A stretch of DNA of 62,212 nt, taken from assembly GCF_002953255.1 (NCBI RefSeq), contig NZ_CP026498.1, forward strand, positions 10,120,748 to 10,182,959, given 5' to 3'. Within the stretch, counting starts at the first letter, position 1. Every line of letters starts with the position of its first letter. The notes below the pieces were generated by a model. It saw only the letters and a list, made by a program, of their open reading frames with translations, was not told where the DNA came from and ran no database searches. Made by a program: the position numbers and the translations under genes. This document shows, piece by piece, positions 43,126-51,371 of the stretch. The DNA is from Streptomyces sp. CB01881. Its GTDB lineage: Bacteria > Actinomycetota > Actinomycetes > Streptomycetales > Streptomycetaceae.

Positions 43126-43674
43126 GTGAACGGATCGATCCTCCGGGTCGTGGGATCGCTGGAGGAAGTCCCGTCCGCACGCGATGCGCTGACGGTGTTC
43201 CTGGCCGGCGGCATGCGCAACTGCCCCGACTGGCGGCAATGGGCGATCGAGGCGCTCGCCGATCAGTGGCACCGGGCGGGGGCCGACCGCCCCGTCACGG
43301 TGTTCAGCCCCAGCCGGGTCGTCTCCGCCCGCGCGTTCAGCCACGAGCTGGTGCGCTGGGAACACGACGCCCTCCGAACCTCCGACGTGGTCCTCTTCTG
43401 GTTCCCCCGGGGAAACGAGAAGGCACCCGAGCAGCCGATCGCGCTCTACGAACTCGGTGTCGCCGCCGCGACGTACAAGCCGATCGCCGTGGGCACCGAG
43501 CCCGGCTACGTGCGCCGCGACGACGTGGGGGCCCAGTTGCGGCTCATCCGTCCGGGCCTCCCGGTGCGCTGCGACCTGAGCTCCACGGTGGGTGACGTGG
43601 TCCGGGCGCTCCGCCGTGCGGAGAAGGCGCTGGGCGAGGCATTCTCGGCGGCCGGCACCCTCCAGGCCGTCTGA
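43126..43674 (+). CDS. Nucleoside 2-deoxyribosyltransferase-like protein
   Basis: This 182-residue protein resembles the nucleoside 2-deoxyribosyltransferase-like family. Shared features are VFLAGGMRNCPDWRQWAIEA at the N-terminus, VTVFSPSR, SDVVLFWFPRGNEKAPEQPI, and the glutamate-bearing LYELGVAAATYKPIAVGTEP. The real enzymes exchange bases on deoxynucleosides through that Glu; many relatives have unknown substrates. It lies 13 bases after ligase 1, starts at GTG with GAGGAG, and is followed at 40 bases by the HlyD-like gene, so it is part of the operon. Its role in a peptide pathway is unexplained. Confidence 0.8.
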   Translation: MNGSILRVVGSLEEVPSARDALTVFLAGGMRNCPDWRQWAIEALADQWHRAGADRPVTVFSPSRVVSARAFSHELVRWEHDALRTSDVVLFWFPRGNEKAPEQPIALYELGVAAATYKPIAVGTEPGYVRRDDVGAQLRLIRPGLPVRCDLSSTVGDVVRALRRAEKALGEAFSAAGTLQAV

Positions 43675-43714
43675 CAGGCGAGCAGCGCCTCTCCCGCAGG
43701 AAGGAAGCCCAACC

Positions 43715-44521
43715 GTGCAGTTCCGTGAGCAGGCACTCGCCAAGCTCCAGTCCACCACCGACCTCGGGACAGCGGCCACGCTGGCCAAGCCACGCAGCCT
43801 GGTCGCCCTGCTCATGGTCACGGTGCTCGTCGCCTTCGGCTCGCTGTGGGCGTTCACCGGGGCGATACCGCGCCAGGTCACCGTTCCCGGCATCCTCACC
43901 TACGGTCAGGGCAGCTACACCCTGGACAGCCCCGTCTCCGGGCAGATCACCGGGGTCTTCGCCCAGCAGGGCACGACCTTCCCGGCGCAGGCTCCGCTGT
44001 TCACCGTCCAGGTCGACTCGACCCAGCAGACCGTCCGCGCCTTCAGTGGCGGACGCACCACGGCGATCCTGGCGCAGGTCGGCCAGGTGGTCACGGCGGG
44101 CACCAACCTCGCCGTGGTCGAGCGCGTCAGCGGTCCGACCGATCCGTTGATCGCGGTGCTGTACGCGCCGACGAGCAGCGCCGGGCTCATCTCCGAGGGC
44201 AGCACCGTGGACCTCGACCTGCGGTCCGCCCCGGCCCAGGAGTACGGGGTGATGCGCGGCGTCGTCCAGTCGGTCAGCCAGTTCTCCCAGACCCAGAAGC
44301 AGATCGCGGGCTTCCTCGGCGACGCCCAACTGGCCGGCCAGTTCTCCGGCCAGGGCCAACCGATGCAGGTGGTCGTGAGACTCCTGACCGCACCGGGCAC
44401 GACGAGTGGGTTCCAGTGGTCCACCCGTACCGGCCCGCCGTACCTGATTGATTCCCGCACGCTGGTGAGCGCTTCCGTGCACTTGCCATCGGTCAGACCG
44501 ATTAGCTGGGTGTTGTCGTAG
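43715..44521 (+). CDS. NHLP-system HlyD-like secretion protein
   Basis: This 268-residue membrane-fusion-type protein accompanies NHLP bacteriocin exporters. A single N-terminal membrane helix (SLVALLMVTVLVAFGSLWAF) is followed by barrel and lipoyl-like strands (RQVTVPGILTYGQGSYTLDS, then PVSGQITGVFAQQGTTFPAQ). The C-terminus repeats the barrel pattern. It probably bridges the ABC exporter and the cell surface. It starts at GTG after AGGAAGGAA, and its TAG is immediately followed by the exporter's ATG, so translation is coupled. Confidence 0.85.
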   Translation: MQFREQALAKLQSTTDLGTAATLAKPRSLVALLMVTVLVAFGSLWAFTGAIPRQVTVPGILTYGQGSYTLDSPVSGQITGVFAQQGTTFPAQAPLFTVQVDSTQQTVRAFSGGRTTAILAQVGQVVTAGTNLAVVERVSGPTDPLIAVLYAPTSSAGLISEGSTVDLDLRSAPAQEYGVMRGVVQSVSQFSQTQKQIAGFLGDAQLAGQFSGQGQPMQVVVRLLTAPGTTSGFQWSTRTGPPYLIDSRTLVSASVHLPSVRPISWVLS

Positions 44522-46729
44522 ATGTCCGTACTCACCACCACCGACGGTACTTCGAGGCTGCGGGCCTGGCTGCGACGCCGCCCGGCCCGCCGCGTCAAGC
44601 CACCGGTGATCTTCCAGATGGAAGCACTGGAGTGCGGGGCCGCCAGCCTCGCCATGATCCTCGCCCACTACAAGCGCTACGTGCCGCTGGAGGAGCTGCG
44701 GGTGGCCTGCGGAGTCTCGCGGGACGGCTCGAAGGCGTCGAACGTCCTCAAGGCGGCCCGGCGTTACGGCCTGACCGCGACCGGACGCCGGATGGACACC
44801 GAGGCGCTGTCGAAGCTGGCGCCCCCGGCGATCCTGTTCTGGGAGTTCAACCACTTCGTGGTCCTCAACGGGTTCGGCCGGCGCCTGGGCAAGGACGTCG
44901 TCCACCTCAACGACCCCGGCAGCGGCCCGCGGGTCGTCAACCTCGCGGACTTCGACGAGAGCTTCACCGGCGTGGTGCTCACCATGTCGCCGGGCGAGGA
45001 GTTCCGCCCCGGCGGCCGGCGCCCCGGCGTCCTCGCGAGCATGCCGACCCGGCTGCGCGGGAGTTGGGGCCTGCTCGCCCTGAGCGCCTACGCCAGCGTG
45101 CTGCTCGCCGTCGTCGGCGTGGCGTACCCCGCTCTCACCCGGGCGTTCGTCAACTCCATCCTGCTGGGCGGCGACCGTTCGTTCCTGATGGCGTTCTTCG
45201 GCCTGATGGCCGCGACCGTCATGGCGACGGGGGTGCTCACCTTCCTGCGCCAGGCGTTCCTGCTGCGCCTGCGCATCTCGAACGCGACGATCAACAGCAG
45301 CCGCTTCCTGCGCCACGTGTTCAGACTGCCGATCAACTTCTTCGTCCAGCGAAGTCCGGCGGACATCAGCAGTCGCGTGCAGTCCAACGACCAGGTCGCC
45401 GTGACCCTGTCCAACGACCTGTCGAGCACGCTGGTCAACGCGCTGGTCGTCGTGCTGTACGCGTGCCTGCTGTGGGCCTACGACCCCTGGCTGACGGTCC
45501 TGAGCGTGTCGCTGTCCCTGCTGAACATCGTGGCCCTGCGCGCGGTGGCCCGGATCAGGGCCGGCGGGGTCAGCCGACTGGCCACGGACGAGGCGCAGCT
45601 GCTGAACACCTCGTACAGCGGCCTGCAGCTCATCGAGACGATGAAGGCCACGGGCGGCGAGAACACCTTCTTCCGGCGCTGGGCCAAGGAACAGTCCGTC
45701 GTCGTCACCGGACAGCAGAGGATCGGCGTGCCGAGTGCCGTCATGGCGGTGGTCGCTCCCACCCTGGCGTCCGTCACCACCTCGCTGCTGCTGTTGATCG
45801 GCGGCCTGGAGGCGGTGAAGGGAGACCTGACGGTGGGTCTGCTCGTCGCCTTCCAGGCCCTGGTGTCGGCCTTCGTCAGCCCCATCGCGCAGCTGATCGC
45901 GGTGGCGCAGCGGGTCCAGGACTTCGCCGTCCAGGTGACCCGGCTGCGCGACGTGGAGAACTACCAGCCGGAACCGCGCCCGGCCGCGTCCGACGCCCCG
46001 GCCGGGCGGCTCGCCGGCAACCTGACGTTCGACCGGGTCACCTTCGGCTACAACCCGCTGGACGCCCCGCTGGTCAGCGAGTTCTCGTTCGCGGTGGGCC
46101 CCGGCCGGCAGGTCGCGCTGGTCGGGGGCTCGGGGAGCGGCAAGTCCACCGCGGTGCGCCTGATCTCGGGCCTCTACCGCCCGTGGGAGGGCTCGGTGGA
46201 CATCGACGGTCTCCCGCGCGACGGCATCGCGCCGGAGGTGCTCAGCGCCTCGGTGGGCTTCGTCGACCAGGACGTCTTCCTGTTCGAGGGGACGGTGCGG
46301 GACAACATCACGCTGTGGGACACCTCCATCTCCGACGACCAGGTCATCGCCGCGCTCCGGGACGCCGCGGTGTACGACGTGGTGTCCTCGCGCCCGGGCG
46401 GCATCTACGCCCAGGTGGAGGAGGACGGCCGCAACTTCTCGGGCGGACAGCGCCAGCGGCTGGAGATCGCCAGAGCGCTCGTGCGCAACCCGCGCCTGCT
46501 CGTCCTGGACGAGGCGACCAGCGCCCTGGACGCCGAGACGGAACTCCTGATCATGAACAACATCCGCCGCCACGGCTGCGCCACGGTCGTCGTGGCCCAC
46601 CGTCTGAGCACCATCCGCGACAGCGACGAGATCGTCGTGCTGAGCCGGGGCGACGTGGTCGAGCGGGGGACGCACGACGCCCTGTCCGCGGCCGGCGGCG
46701 CCTACGCCCAGCTCATCAGGGAGCACTGA
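44522..46729 (+). CDS. NHLP-family peptidase/permease/ATPase ABC exporter (C39 peptidase)
   Basis: This 735-residue exporter cleaves double-glycine leaders and translocates the core. The N-terminal C39 peptidase triad is complete: Cys38 (MEALECGAASLAMI), His111 (FWEFNHFVVLNGF), Asp131 (VHLNDPGSGPRV). Six membrane helices follow (residues ~170-440). The ATPase domain has Walker A GGSGSGKSTAVRL, the signature FSGGQRQRLEIARAL and Walker B LLVLDEATSALD, then the switch His in VVVAHRLSTIRDSDEIV. It is expected to process the GG-type peptides of this locus. It is adjacent to the HlyD-like gene and three bases before the second transporter. Confidence 0.93.
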   Translation: MSVLTTTDGTSRLRAWLRRRPARRVKPPVIFQMEALECGAASLAMILAHYKRYVPLEELRVACGVSRDGSKASNVLKAARRYGLTATGRRMDTEALSKLAPPAILFWEFNHFVVLNGFGRRLGKDVVHLNDPGSGPRVVNLADFDESFTGVVLTMSPGEEFRPGGRRPGVLASMPTRLRGSWGLLALSAYASVLLAVVGVAYPALTRAFVNSILLGGDRSFLMAFFGLMAATVMATGVLTFLRQAFLLRLRISNATINSSRFLRHVFRLPINFFVQRSPADISSRVQSNDQVAVTLSNDLSSTLVNALVVVLYACLLWAYDPWLTVLSVSLSLLNIVALRAVARIRAGGVSRLATDEAQLLNTSYSGLQLIETMKATGGENTFFRRWAKEQSVVVTGQQRIGVPSAVMAVVAPTLASVTTSLLLLIGGLEAVKGDLTVGLLVAFQALVSAFVSPIAQLIAVAQRVQDFAVQVTRLRDVENYQPEPRPAASDAPAGRLAGNLTFDRVTFGYNPLDAPLVSEFSFAVGPGRQVALVGGSGSGKSTAVRLISGLYRPWEGSVDIDGLPRDGIAPEVLSASVGFVDQDVFLFEGTVRDNITLWDTSISDDQVIAALRDAAVYDVVSSRPGGIYAQVEEDGRNFSGGQRQRLEIARALVRNPRLLVLDEATSALDAETELLIMNNIRRHGCATVVVAHRLSTIRDSDEIVVLSRGDVVERGTHDALSAAGGAYAQLIREH

Positions 46730-46732
46730 CGC

Positions 46733-49732
46733 ATGAGGACGACATCCTCCGGGTCCGACCGGCCGCCCGTGGCGGCGGCCTGGACCGCCCAGGCCGACGT
46801 GGCCGTGGCGGCCTGGCGACCGCCCGCCGGGACCGGCACCGAGGTCTCCTTCGGCGAGGGACACGTCCGGTTGACGGACGGGGACGCGCTGTGGGTGGTG
46901 ACCGACGGAGCCGTCGACATGTTCGTCATGGAGGTCGCCGAGGGCGGCCCGTGGCACTACGTCAGCCGTTTCACCCCGGGTGCCGTCATCGCCGCGCCGC
47001 CGTCGGGCCCCGCCGGCGTCCCGGTCCTGCGAGCCGTCCTCGGCTCCCGTGTCCTGCGCGTGGACGCCGCGGACGTGGCAGGACTCCTGCGCGCCGACGT
47101 CGGCTCCGGGGACACCGGCGAGTCGTCCGGTCGGCTTGCAGCCCTCGCCCGGGGGATCGACGCGGGGCTCGACGGCCTTCTCGGCTTCGTCGCGGAGAAG
47201 TCGGCCTGCGGGGAACAAGTGCTCCTGACCGCCGGAAGCCGGGGCGAACTGGCGGAAGGGGAACCAGGACGCTCGGCCGAGGGACTGGTCTGGGTGGAGG
47301 TCCTCGCCGGTCGGCTGCGGGTCGGAACGCCCGACAGCGGCGAGTGGCTCTCCCGCGGCGACATGTTCGTGGTCACCGAGAGCAGCACCGTCCACGGCGG
47401 GCCCTCGGCCTCGTTCACGACCTGCTCGACCGGTGACCTGCTGGCCGACGGCCGGTTGTGGGAGCGCCTGGCCGAGGTGAACGAGCGCCTGCTGCGGATG
47501 GCCGACCGGGTCATCGCCGCCGAGGGGGAGCGGGCCGAGTCCCGGATCCGGGCCGTGCGCGAGATGGAGGACACGCTGACCGACAAGGCCGACCGGGTCC
47601 TCCAGGCGGTACTCCAGCCGGCCGAGCACGTCTCGCGCAGCGGCCCCGTCCACAGCGAGGACGCCACCGAGGCGGCCTGCCGGATCGTGGCCGACGAACT
47701 GGGCATCCCCGTCCTGCCGGCGCGCGGCTCCGCGGCCGGCGGCAAGATGGGCCCGATCGAGGCGATCGCGGTGCGCTCGCGCTTCCGCATCCGCGCGGTG
47801 GACCTGGACGTGCGCTGGTGGCGCACCAACATCGGGCCGTTCGTCGGGCGCCGCTGCGACTCCGGCAAGCCGGTGGCGTTCGTCTGGCGGCGCGGACGGT
47901 ACGTGGCCTGGGATCCCGTCACCGGCGAGCGGAGCCCGGTGCGGGATCGGACGGCGGCGGAGTTCGACGACACGGGGGTGCTGTTCTACCCGCCCCTGCC
48001 CGAGCGGCCGGTCGGCACGGGACGGCTGATCCTGTTCGGCCTGAAGGGCAGCGGGCGGGACATCCGCAACCTGATCGCGTTCACGCTGGTCGCGGTCGCC
48101 GTCAGCACCACGGTGCCCATCAGCACCGGGCTGATCCTGGGCACGCTCGTCCCGTACGCCGAGACGAACCTCATCGTGCAGGTGTCCGCCCTGACCCTGG
48201 TGGCCGCCCTCGCGTCGGCGGTCTTCGCGGTGCTGGAGAACCTGGCGCTGCTGCGCGTCGGGGGTCGCTTCGAGGCCAACCTGCAGGCCGCCGTCTGGGA
48301 CCGGCTGCTGCGCCTGCCGGCGCCGTTCTTCCGCCGGTACTCCACGGGTGAACTGGCCAGTGCGGCACTGGGGGTGAAGAACATCCGCACGGTGCTGACG
48401 AACGTGAGCTACGTGGTGCTCTACTCCAGCGTGGTCGCGGTGGTGAACTTCGCCGTGATGTTCTGGTTCAGTGTGCCGCTGGCCCTGCTGACAGGGCTGT
48501 ACGTGCTGGTCGGCGTGGTGTTCTTCGTCGTGCTGGGTGCGCGGCAGATGAAGTGGCAGACCCAGTCGCTGGATCTGGAGCACAAGCTCGCGAACCGGGT
48601 GTACCAGAGGCTCCGAGGTCTCCCCAAACTGCGGGTGGCGGGCGCCGAGAACCGCGCCTTCGCGGCCTGGGCCAACGAGTTCGCGCAACAGAAGGAGCTC
48701 CAGAAGCGCATCGGCAGGTACCAGAACGCGGCAGCCACGTTCAACGCCGTCTATCCGCTCATCTGCGTGCTGCTCACCTTCGCGGTCATCAGCGGGCCGG
48801 CCCGCGGGACGCTGTCGATGACCCGGTTCCTGTCGTTCAACGCGGCCCTGGGCATCGTCCTCGCGGCAGTCATCCAGGTGACCAACTCCCTCTCGTCGGC
48901 CTTCGCGGTGATCCCCATGTTCAAACGCATGAAGCCACTGCTCGCCGAGTTGCCGGAGGCCTCGGAAGCGCACACGGTGCCGGGTGAACTGACGGGGGAG
49001 ATCGAGGTGAACCGGGTGACGTTCCGCTACGACGAGAACAGTCCACCGGTGCTCGACAACGTCTCCCTGAGCATGCGGCCGGGCGAGTTCGTGGCGGTCG
49101 TCGGCCCCAGCGGGTGCGGCAAGTCCACCCTGCTGCGGCTGCTGCTGGGCTTCGAGCATCCCACCAGCGGCAACGTCCTGTACGACGGCCAGGACCTGGC
49201 CACGCTGGACAGCACTGCGGTGCGCAGGCAGTGCGGCGTCGTCCTGCAGCAGACCAAGCCGTTCGCCGGCACCGTCTTCCAGGCCATCACCGGCACCCTC
49301 AACTACAGCCACGACGACGCGTGGGCCGCCGCCGAACTGGCGGGCATCGCCGCGGACATCCGCGCCATGCCGATGGGGATGCACACGTTGGTGAGCGACA
49401 GCGGGACCTTCTCCGGCGGCCAGCGCCAGCGCCTCGCCATCGCGCACGCCCTGATCCGCCGGCCCAGGATCCTCTTCTTCGACGAGGCCACCAGCGCGCT
49501 GGACAACGAGACCCAGCGGATCGTCACGGAGAGCACACAGCGCTTGAACGCGACCCGGGTCGTCATCGCGCACCGGCTCTCGACCGTCCTCGACGCCGAC
49601 AAGGTCGTCGTACTCGCCGAGGGCCGGGTCGCCGAGTGCGGACCGCCGTCCGAACTGCTCCGCGACTCCACGAGCCTCTTTCACCAGCTGGTGCGCAGGC
49701 AGATGCACGAATCAGAAGGAGCGATGGCATGA
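46733..49732 (+). CDS. NHLP bacteriocin export ABC transporter permease/ATPase
   Basis: This is a 999-residue companion exporter without a peptidase domain. The first ~430 residues form the distinctive non-membrane region of this family, including a cyclic-nucleotide-binding-like part (GEWLSRGDMFVVTESSTVHG). Membrane helices start near LIAFTLVAVAVSTTVPISTG. The ATPase has Walker A GPSGCGKSTLLRL (about residue 790), the signature FSGGQRQRLAIAHALIRRPR, Walker B ILFFDEATSALD, and VVIAHRLSTVLDADKVVVL. It probably works as a pair with the C39 exporter. Its TGA overlaps the ATG of the lipoprotein gene (ATGA). Confidence 0.92.
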   Translation: MRTTSSGSDRPPVAAAWTAQADVAVAAWRPPAGTGTEVSFGEGHVRLTDGDALWVVTDGAVDMFVMEVAEGGPWHYVSRFTPGAVIAAPPSGPAGVPVLRAVLGSRVLRVDAADVAGLLRADVGSGDTGESSGRLAALARGIDAGLDGLLGFVAEKSACGEQVLLTAGSRGELAEGEPGRSAEGLVWVEVLAGRLRVGTPDSGEWLSRGDMFVVTESSTVHGGPSASFTTCSTGDLLADGRLWERLAEVNERLLRMADRVIAAEGERAESRIRAVREMEDTLTDKADRVLQAVLQPAEHVSRSGPVHSEDATEAACRIVADELGIPVLPARGSAAGGKMGPIEAIAVRSRFRIRAVDLDVRWWRTNIGPFVGRRCDSGKPVAFVWRRGRYVAWDPVTGERSPVRDRTAAEFDDTGVLFYPPLPERPVGTGRLILFGLKGSGRDIRNLIAFTLVAVAVSTTVPISTGLILGTLVPYAETNLIVQVSALTLVAALASAVFAVLENLALLRVGGRFEANLQAAVWDRLLRLPAPFFRRYSTGELASAALGVKNIRTVLTNVSYVVLYSSVVAVVNFAVMFWFSVPLALLTGLYVLVGVVFFVVLGARQMKWQTQSLDLEHKLANRVYQRLRGLPKLRVAGAENRAFAAWANEFAQQKELQKRIGRYQNAAATFNAVYPLICVLLTFAVISGPARGTLSMTRFLSFNAALGIVLAAVIQVTNSLSSAFAVIPMFKRMKPLLAELPEASEAHTVPGELTGEIEVNRVTFRYDENSPPVLDNVSLSMRPGEFVAVVGPSGCGKSTLLRLLLGFEHPTSGNVLYDGQDLATLDSTAVRRQCGVVLQQTKPFAGTVFQAITGTLNYSHDDAWAAAELAGIAADIRAMPMGMHTLVSDSGTFSGGQRQRLAIAHALIRRPRILFFDEATSALDNETQRIVTESTQRLNATRVVIAHRLSTVLDADKVVVLAEGRVAECGPPSELLRDSTSLFHQLVRRQMHESEGAMA

Positions 49733-50739
49733 ACCGCAAGAAGAGAGGCCTCCGTCTGCAGGCCGCCGCGGCAACCTTCCTACTGGGTCTCGGCGGCACG
49801 GCCGGCTGCGGCACGGTCCGCAGCGGCGACACGGGCGCACACGCGACGGCCGCGGAGGCGGTCGTCTCCCAGGCGGACGCGTCCGCCGCGGTCAGCAGCT
49901 ACGACGCCGCGAACAACCGGGTCAACGAGGCCCTGGACGGCGCGGGTCTGGCCGGCATCGAGACCGAGCCGCTGCTCAGTGCGGACGTCGCCTGGATGCG
50001 CATCAGCAAGGAGCTGAACCAGCCGGTCGCTCCCATCAGTGACCAGGCCATCACCGTCTACGCCACCTCGGGCGCGGCCTTCCCCCACTGGTTCCTCGCC
50101 GTGTCCAGCCGGGCGCAGGGAGGCGTGCCCTTCCCCGGTCCCACCTACCGGGTCTTCGTGCAGGAAGCCCCCGGAGCGTCCTACCTGCCCGCGTACTCGC
50201 TCAACGTCACCGGGCCGGTGCCCAAGGTCGCCGTCAACGGTGCGGGCGCCGCCTCCGCCGTCACGAGCCCGGACGGCCTCCTGACGCCTCCGGACTCCCT
50301 GGCAGCCGACATCCTCGCCCACTACCAGCAGAACCTCACCGGCAAGGACAAGTTCTCCTACAGCGCTCCGCTGGACGACAACCTCTCCAACGGTTACACC
50401 GTCGGCGTGAAGGCCCTGAGCGGTCGCGGCACGACCCTGACCAGGACGCTGAGTCGGACGCTCCCCAAGACCTTCGCCCTGCGGACCGAGGACGGCGGCG
50501 TGCTCGCGTTCACCTCCGACGTCATCACCGACACGCTGACCCCGGCCAAGGCCGACGGCACCGTCTCCCTGGCCCCGAAGAGCCGTGACGCCGCGCTGTT
50601 GGGAAAGCCCGAGGGAGCGACGGCGGGCCGGTTCACCATCAGTCGGCTGGAGACGTTCCTGACGTACGTCCCGACCGCCGCCTCGGGGGCGAAAGCCCAG
50701 GTCATCGGCTACAACGAGGTTCCCATCACTGTCAGTTGA
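49729..50739 (+). CDS. Putative lipoprotein of the NHLP locus
   Basis: This 336-residue exported protein has a basic, hydrophobic N-terminus (MNRKKRGLRLQAAAATFLLG) ending in a lipobox-like GGTAGC, with Cys27 as likely lipidation site. The rest has no recognised domain; segments such as FPHWFLAVSSRAQGGVPFPG and RLETFLTYVPTAASGAKAQV suggest a soluble extracellular fold. Its start overlaps the transporter stop, so it is coupled. It might aid export, act in self-immunity, or bind the peptide product. Confidence 0.75.
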   Translation: MNRKKRGLRLQAAAATFLLGLGGTAGCGTVRSGDTGAHATAAEAVVSQADASAAVSSYDAANNRVNEALDGAGLAGIETEPLLSADVAWMRISKELNQPVAPISDQAITVYATSGAAFPHWFLAVSSRAQGGVPFPGPTYRVFVQEAPGASYLPAYSLNVTGPVPKVAVNGAGAASAVTSPDGLLTPPDSLAADILAHYQQNLTGKDKFSYSAPLDDNLSNGYTVGVKALSGRGTTLTRTLSRTLPKTFALRTEDGGVLAFTSDVITDTLTPAKADGTVSLAPKSRDAALLGKPEGATAGRFTISRLETFLTYVPTAASGAKAQVIGYNEVPITVS

Positions 50740-50749
50740 CCACTGCCAG

Positions 50750-50794
50750 ATCCACGAGAACCATCCACGAGCTCAATCCACGAGATCCCACGAG
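50750..50794 (+). repeat. Four direct repeats in leader of precursor C
   Basis: ATCCACGAG occurs three times at 13-base spacing, then once more as ATCCCACGAG. All lie between the lipoprotein stop and the ribosome-binding site of precursor C. The set could bind a regulator on DNA or RNA. Confidence 0.85.
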
Positions 50795-50820
50795 AAACAT
50801 CACCAGAGGAGTTCACCACC

Positions 50821-50967
50821 ATGAAGGACGACATCTCCCGCACCACCGACGCCGACGACACCACCGTGGTGGCGAGTGCGGAAGTCAACGAGGAGATCAG
50901 CGAAGGAGACCTGGACGCCATCGGCGCGGGCGACGGGGGGCAGCCGACCTACCCGCCGTACGTGTGA
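50821..50967 (+). CDS. Putative precursor peptide C (Gly-Ala-Gly leader end, 11-residue core)
   Basis: This 48-residue ORF has an AGAGGAG site nine bases before the ATG. The Asp/Thr-rich leader ends VNEEISEGDLDAIGAG, the same acidic-Leu-x-x-Ile pattern as the other candidates, with GAG in place of GG. The predicted core is DGGQPTYPPYV, rich in Pro and Tyr with no Cys or Ser. It lies directly after the exporter and lipoprotein genes, downstream of a direct-repeat array, and before a strong convergent terminator. Confidence 0.7.
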   Translation: MKDDISRTTDADDTTVVASAEVNEEISEGDLDAIGAGDGGQPTYPPYV

Positions 50968-51084
50968 GCGCCCGTGTCCGCGACCTCGGCGACGGGGTCG
51001 CGGGCACGACGCCGCGAGCGGCCCTCTGCTCCTCCCCCGGGCCTCAACGGGATCCGGCCCAACGGGATCCGGGCCCCTACAGCT

Positions 51085-51129
51085 CCGTCCCCTTGAGCGC
51101 CCCACTCCCGGGGTCACTCAAGGGGACGG
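51085..51129. terminator. Strong convergent terminator hairpin
   Basis: 13-bp perfect arms (CCGTCCCCTTGAG / CTCAAGGGGACGG) surround a 19-base loop that itself has CCCC/GGGG. It separates the precursor C unit from the convergent ligase 2 unit. Confidence 0.75.
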
Positions 51130-51152
51130 TGCGTTCCCGAGAACCGTGCGCC

Positions 51153-51371
51153 CTACTGGAGGGTGACGCCGGCAGGCACGCGGTGGCGCGGATCCGTGCG
51201 CCAGGTGTCCGGCAGTGGCTGGAAGAGGGTGCCGGGCCGGGCCCAGAGGACGGTGGTGACGCGGGGATTGGCCAGGAGCCCGGGGCACTCCACGCGGTGC
51301 CAGTTGCCCTGTCTCCTGACGGTGTCACCGAAGACGATCCGAACCTCGCCCCCCGGGGCCCGGGCGTACCG
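51153..51371 (-). pseudogene. C-terminal fragment related to the protein at 53335
   Basis: Immediately after the stop of ligase 2, and in the same frame, about 65 residues read GEVRIVFGDTVRRQGNWHRV, then ECPGLLANPRVTTVLWARPG, and end PRHRVPAGVTLQ at TAG. This matches the C-terminal third of the protein at 53335 almost position by position (GEIRIVFGDAVRKGNTWQRV, VECPILMANPHVTAVLWAQP, PRFQLPAGITLH). No start codon with a ribosome-binding site precedes it, so it is a truncated duplicate. Read-through of the ligase TGA would fuse it to the enzyme. Confidence 0.75.

Noticed and set aside
43544..49708. Very long antisense open frame (over 2,000 codons) opposite the exporter operon
   Set aside because: Its composition is His/Arg/Gly/Glu-rich and low-information. 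It mirrors codon bias of the plus-strand transporters, whose motifs are complete.
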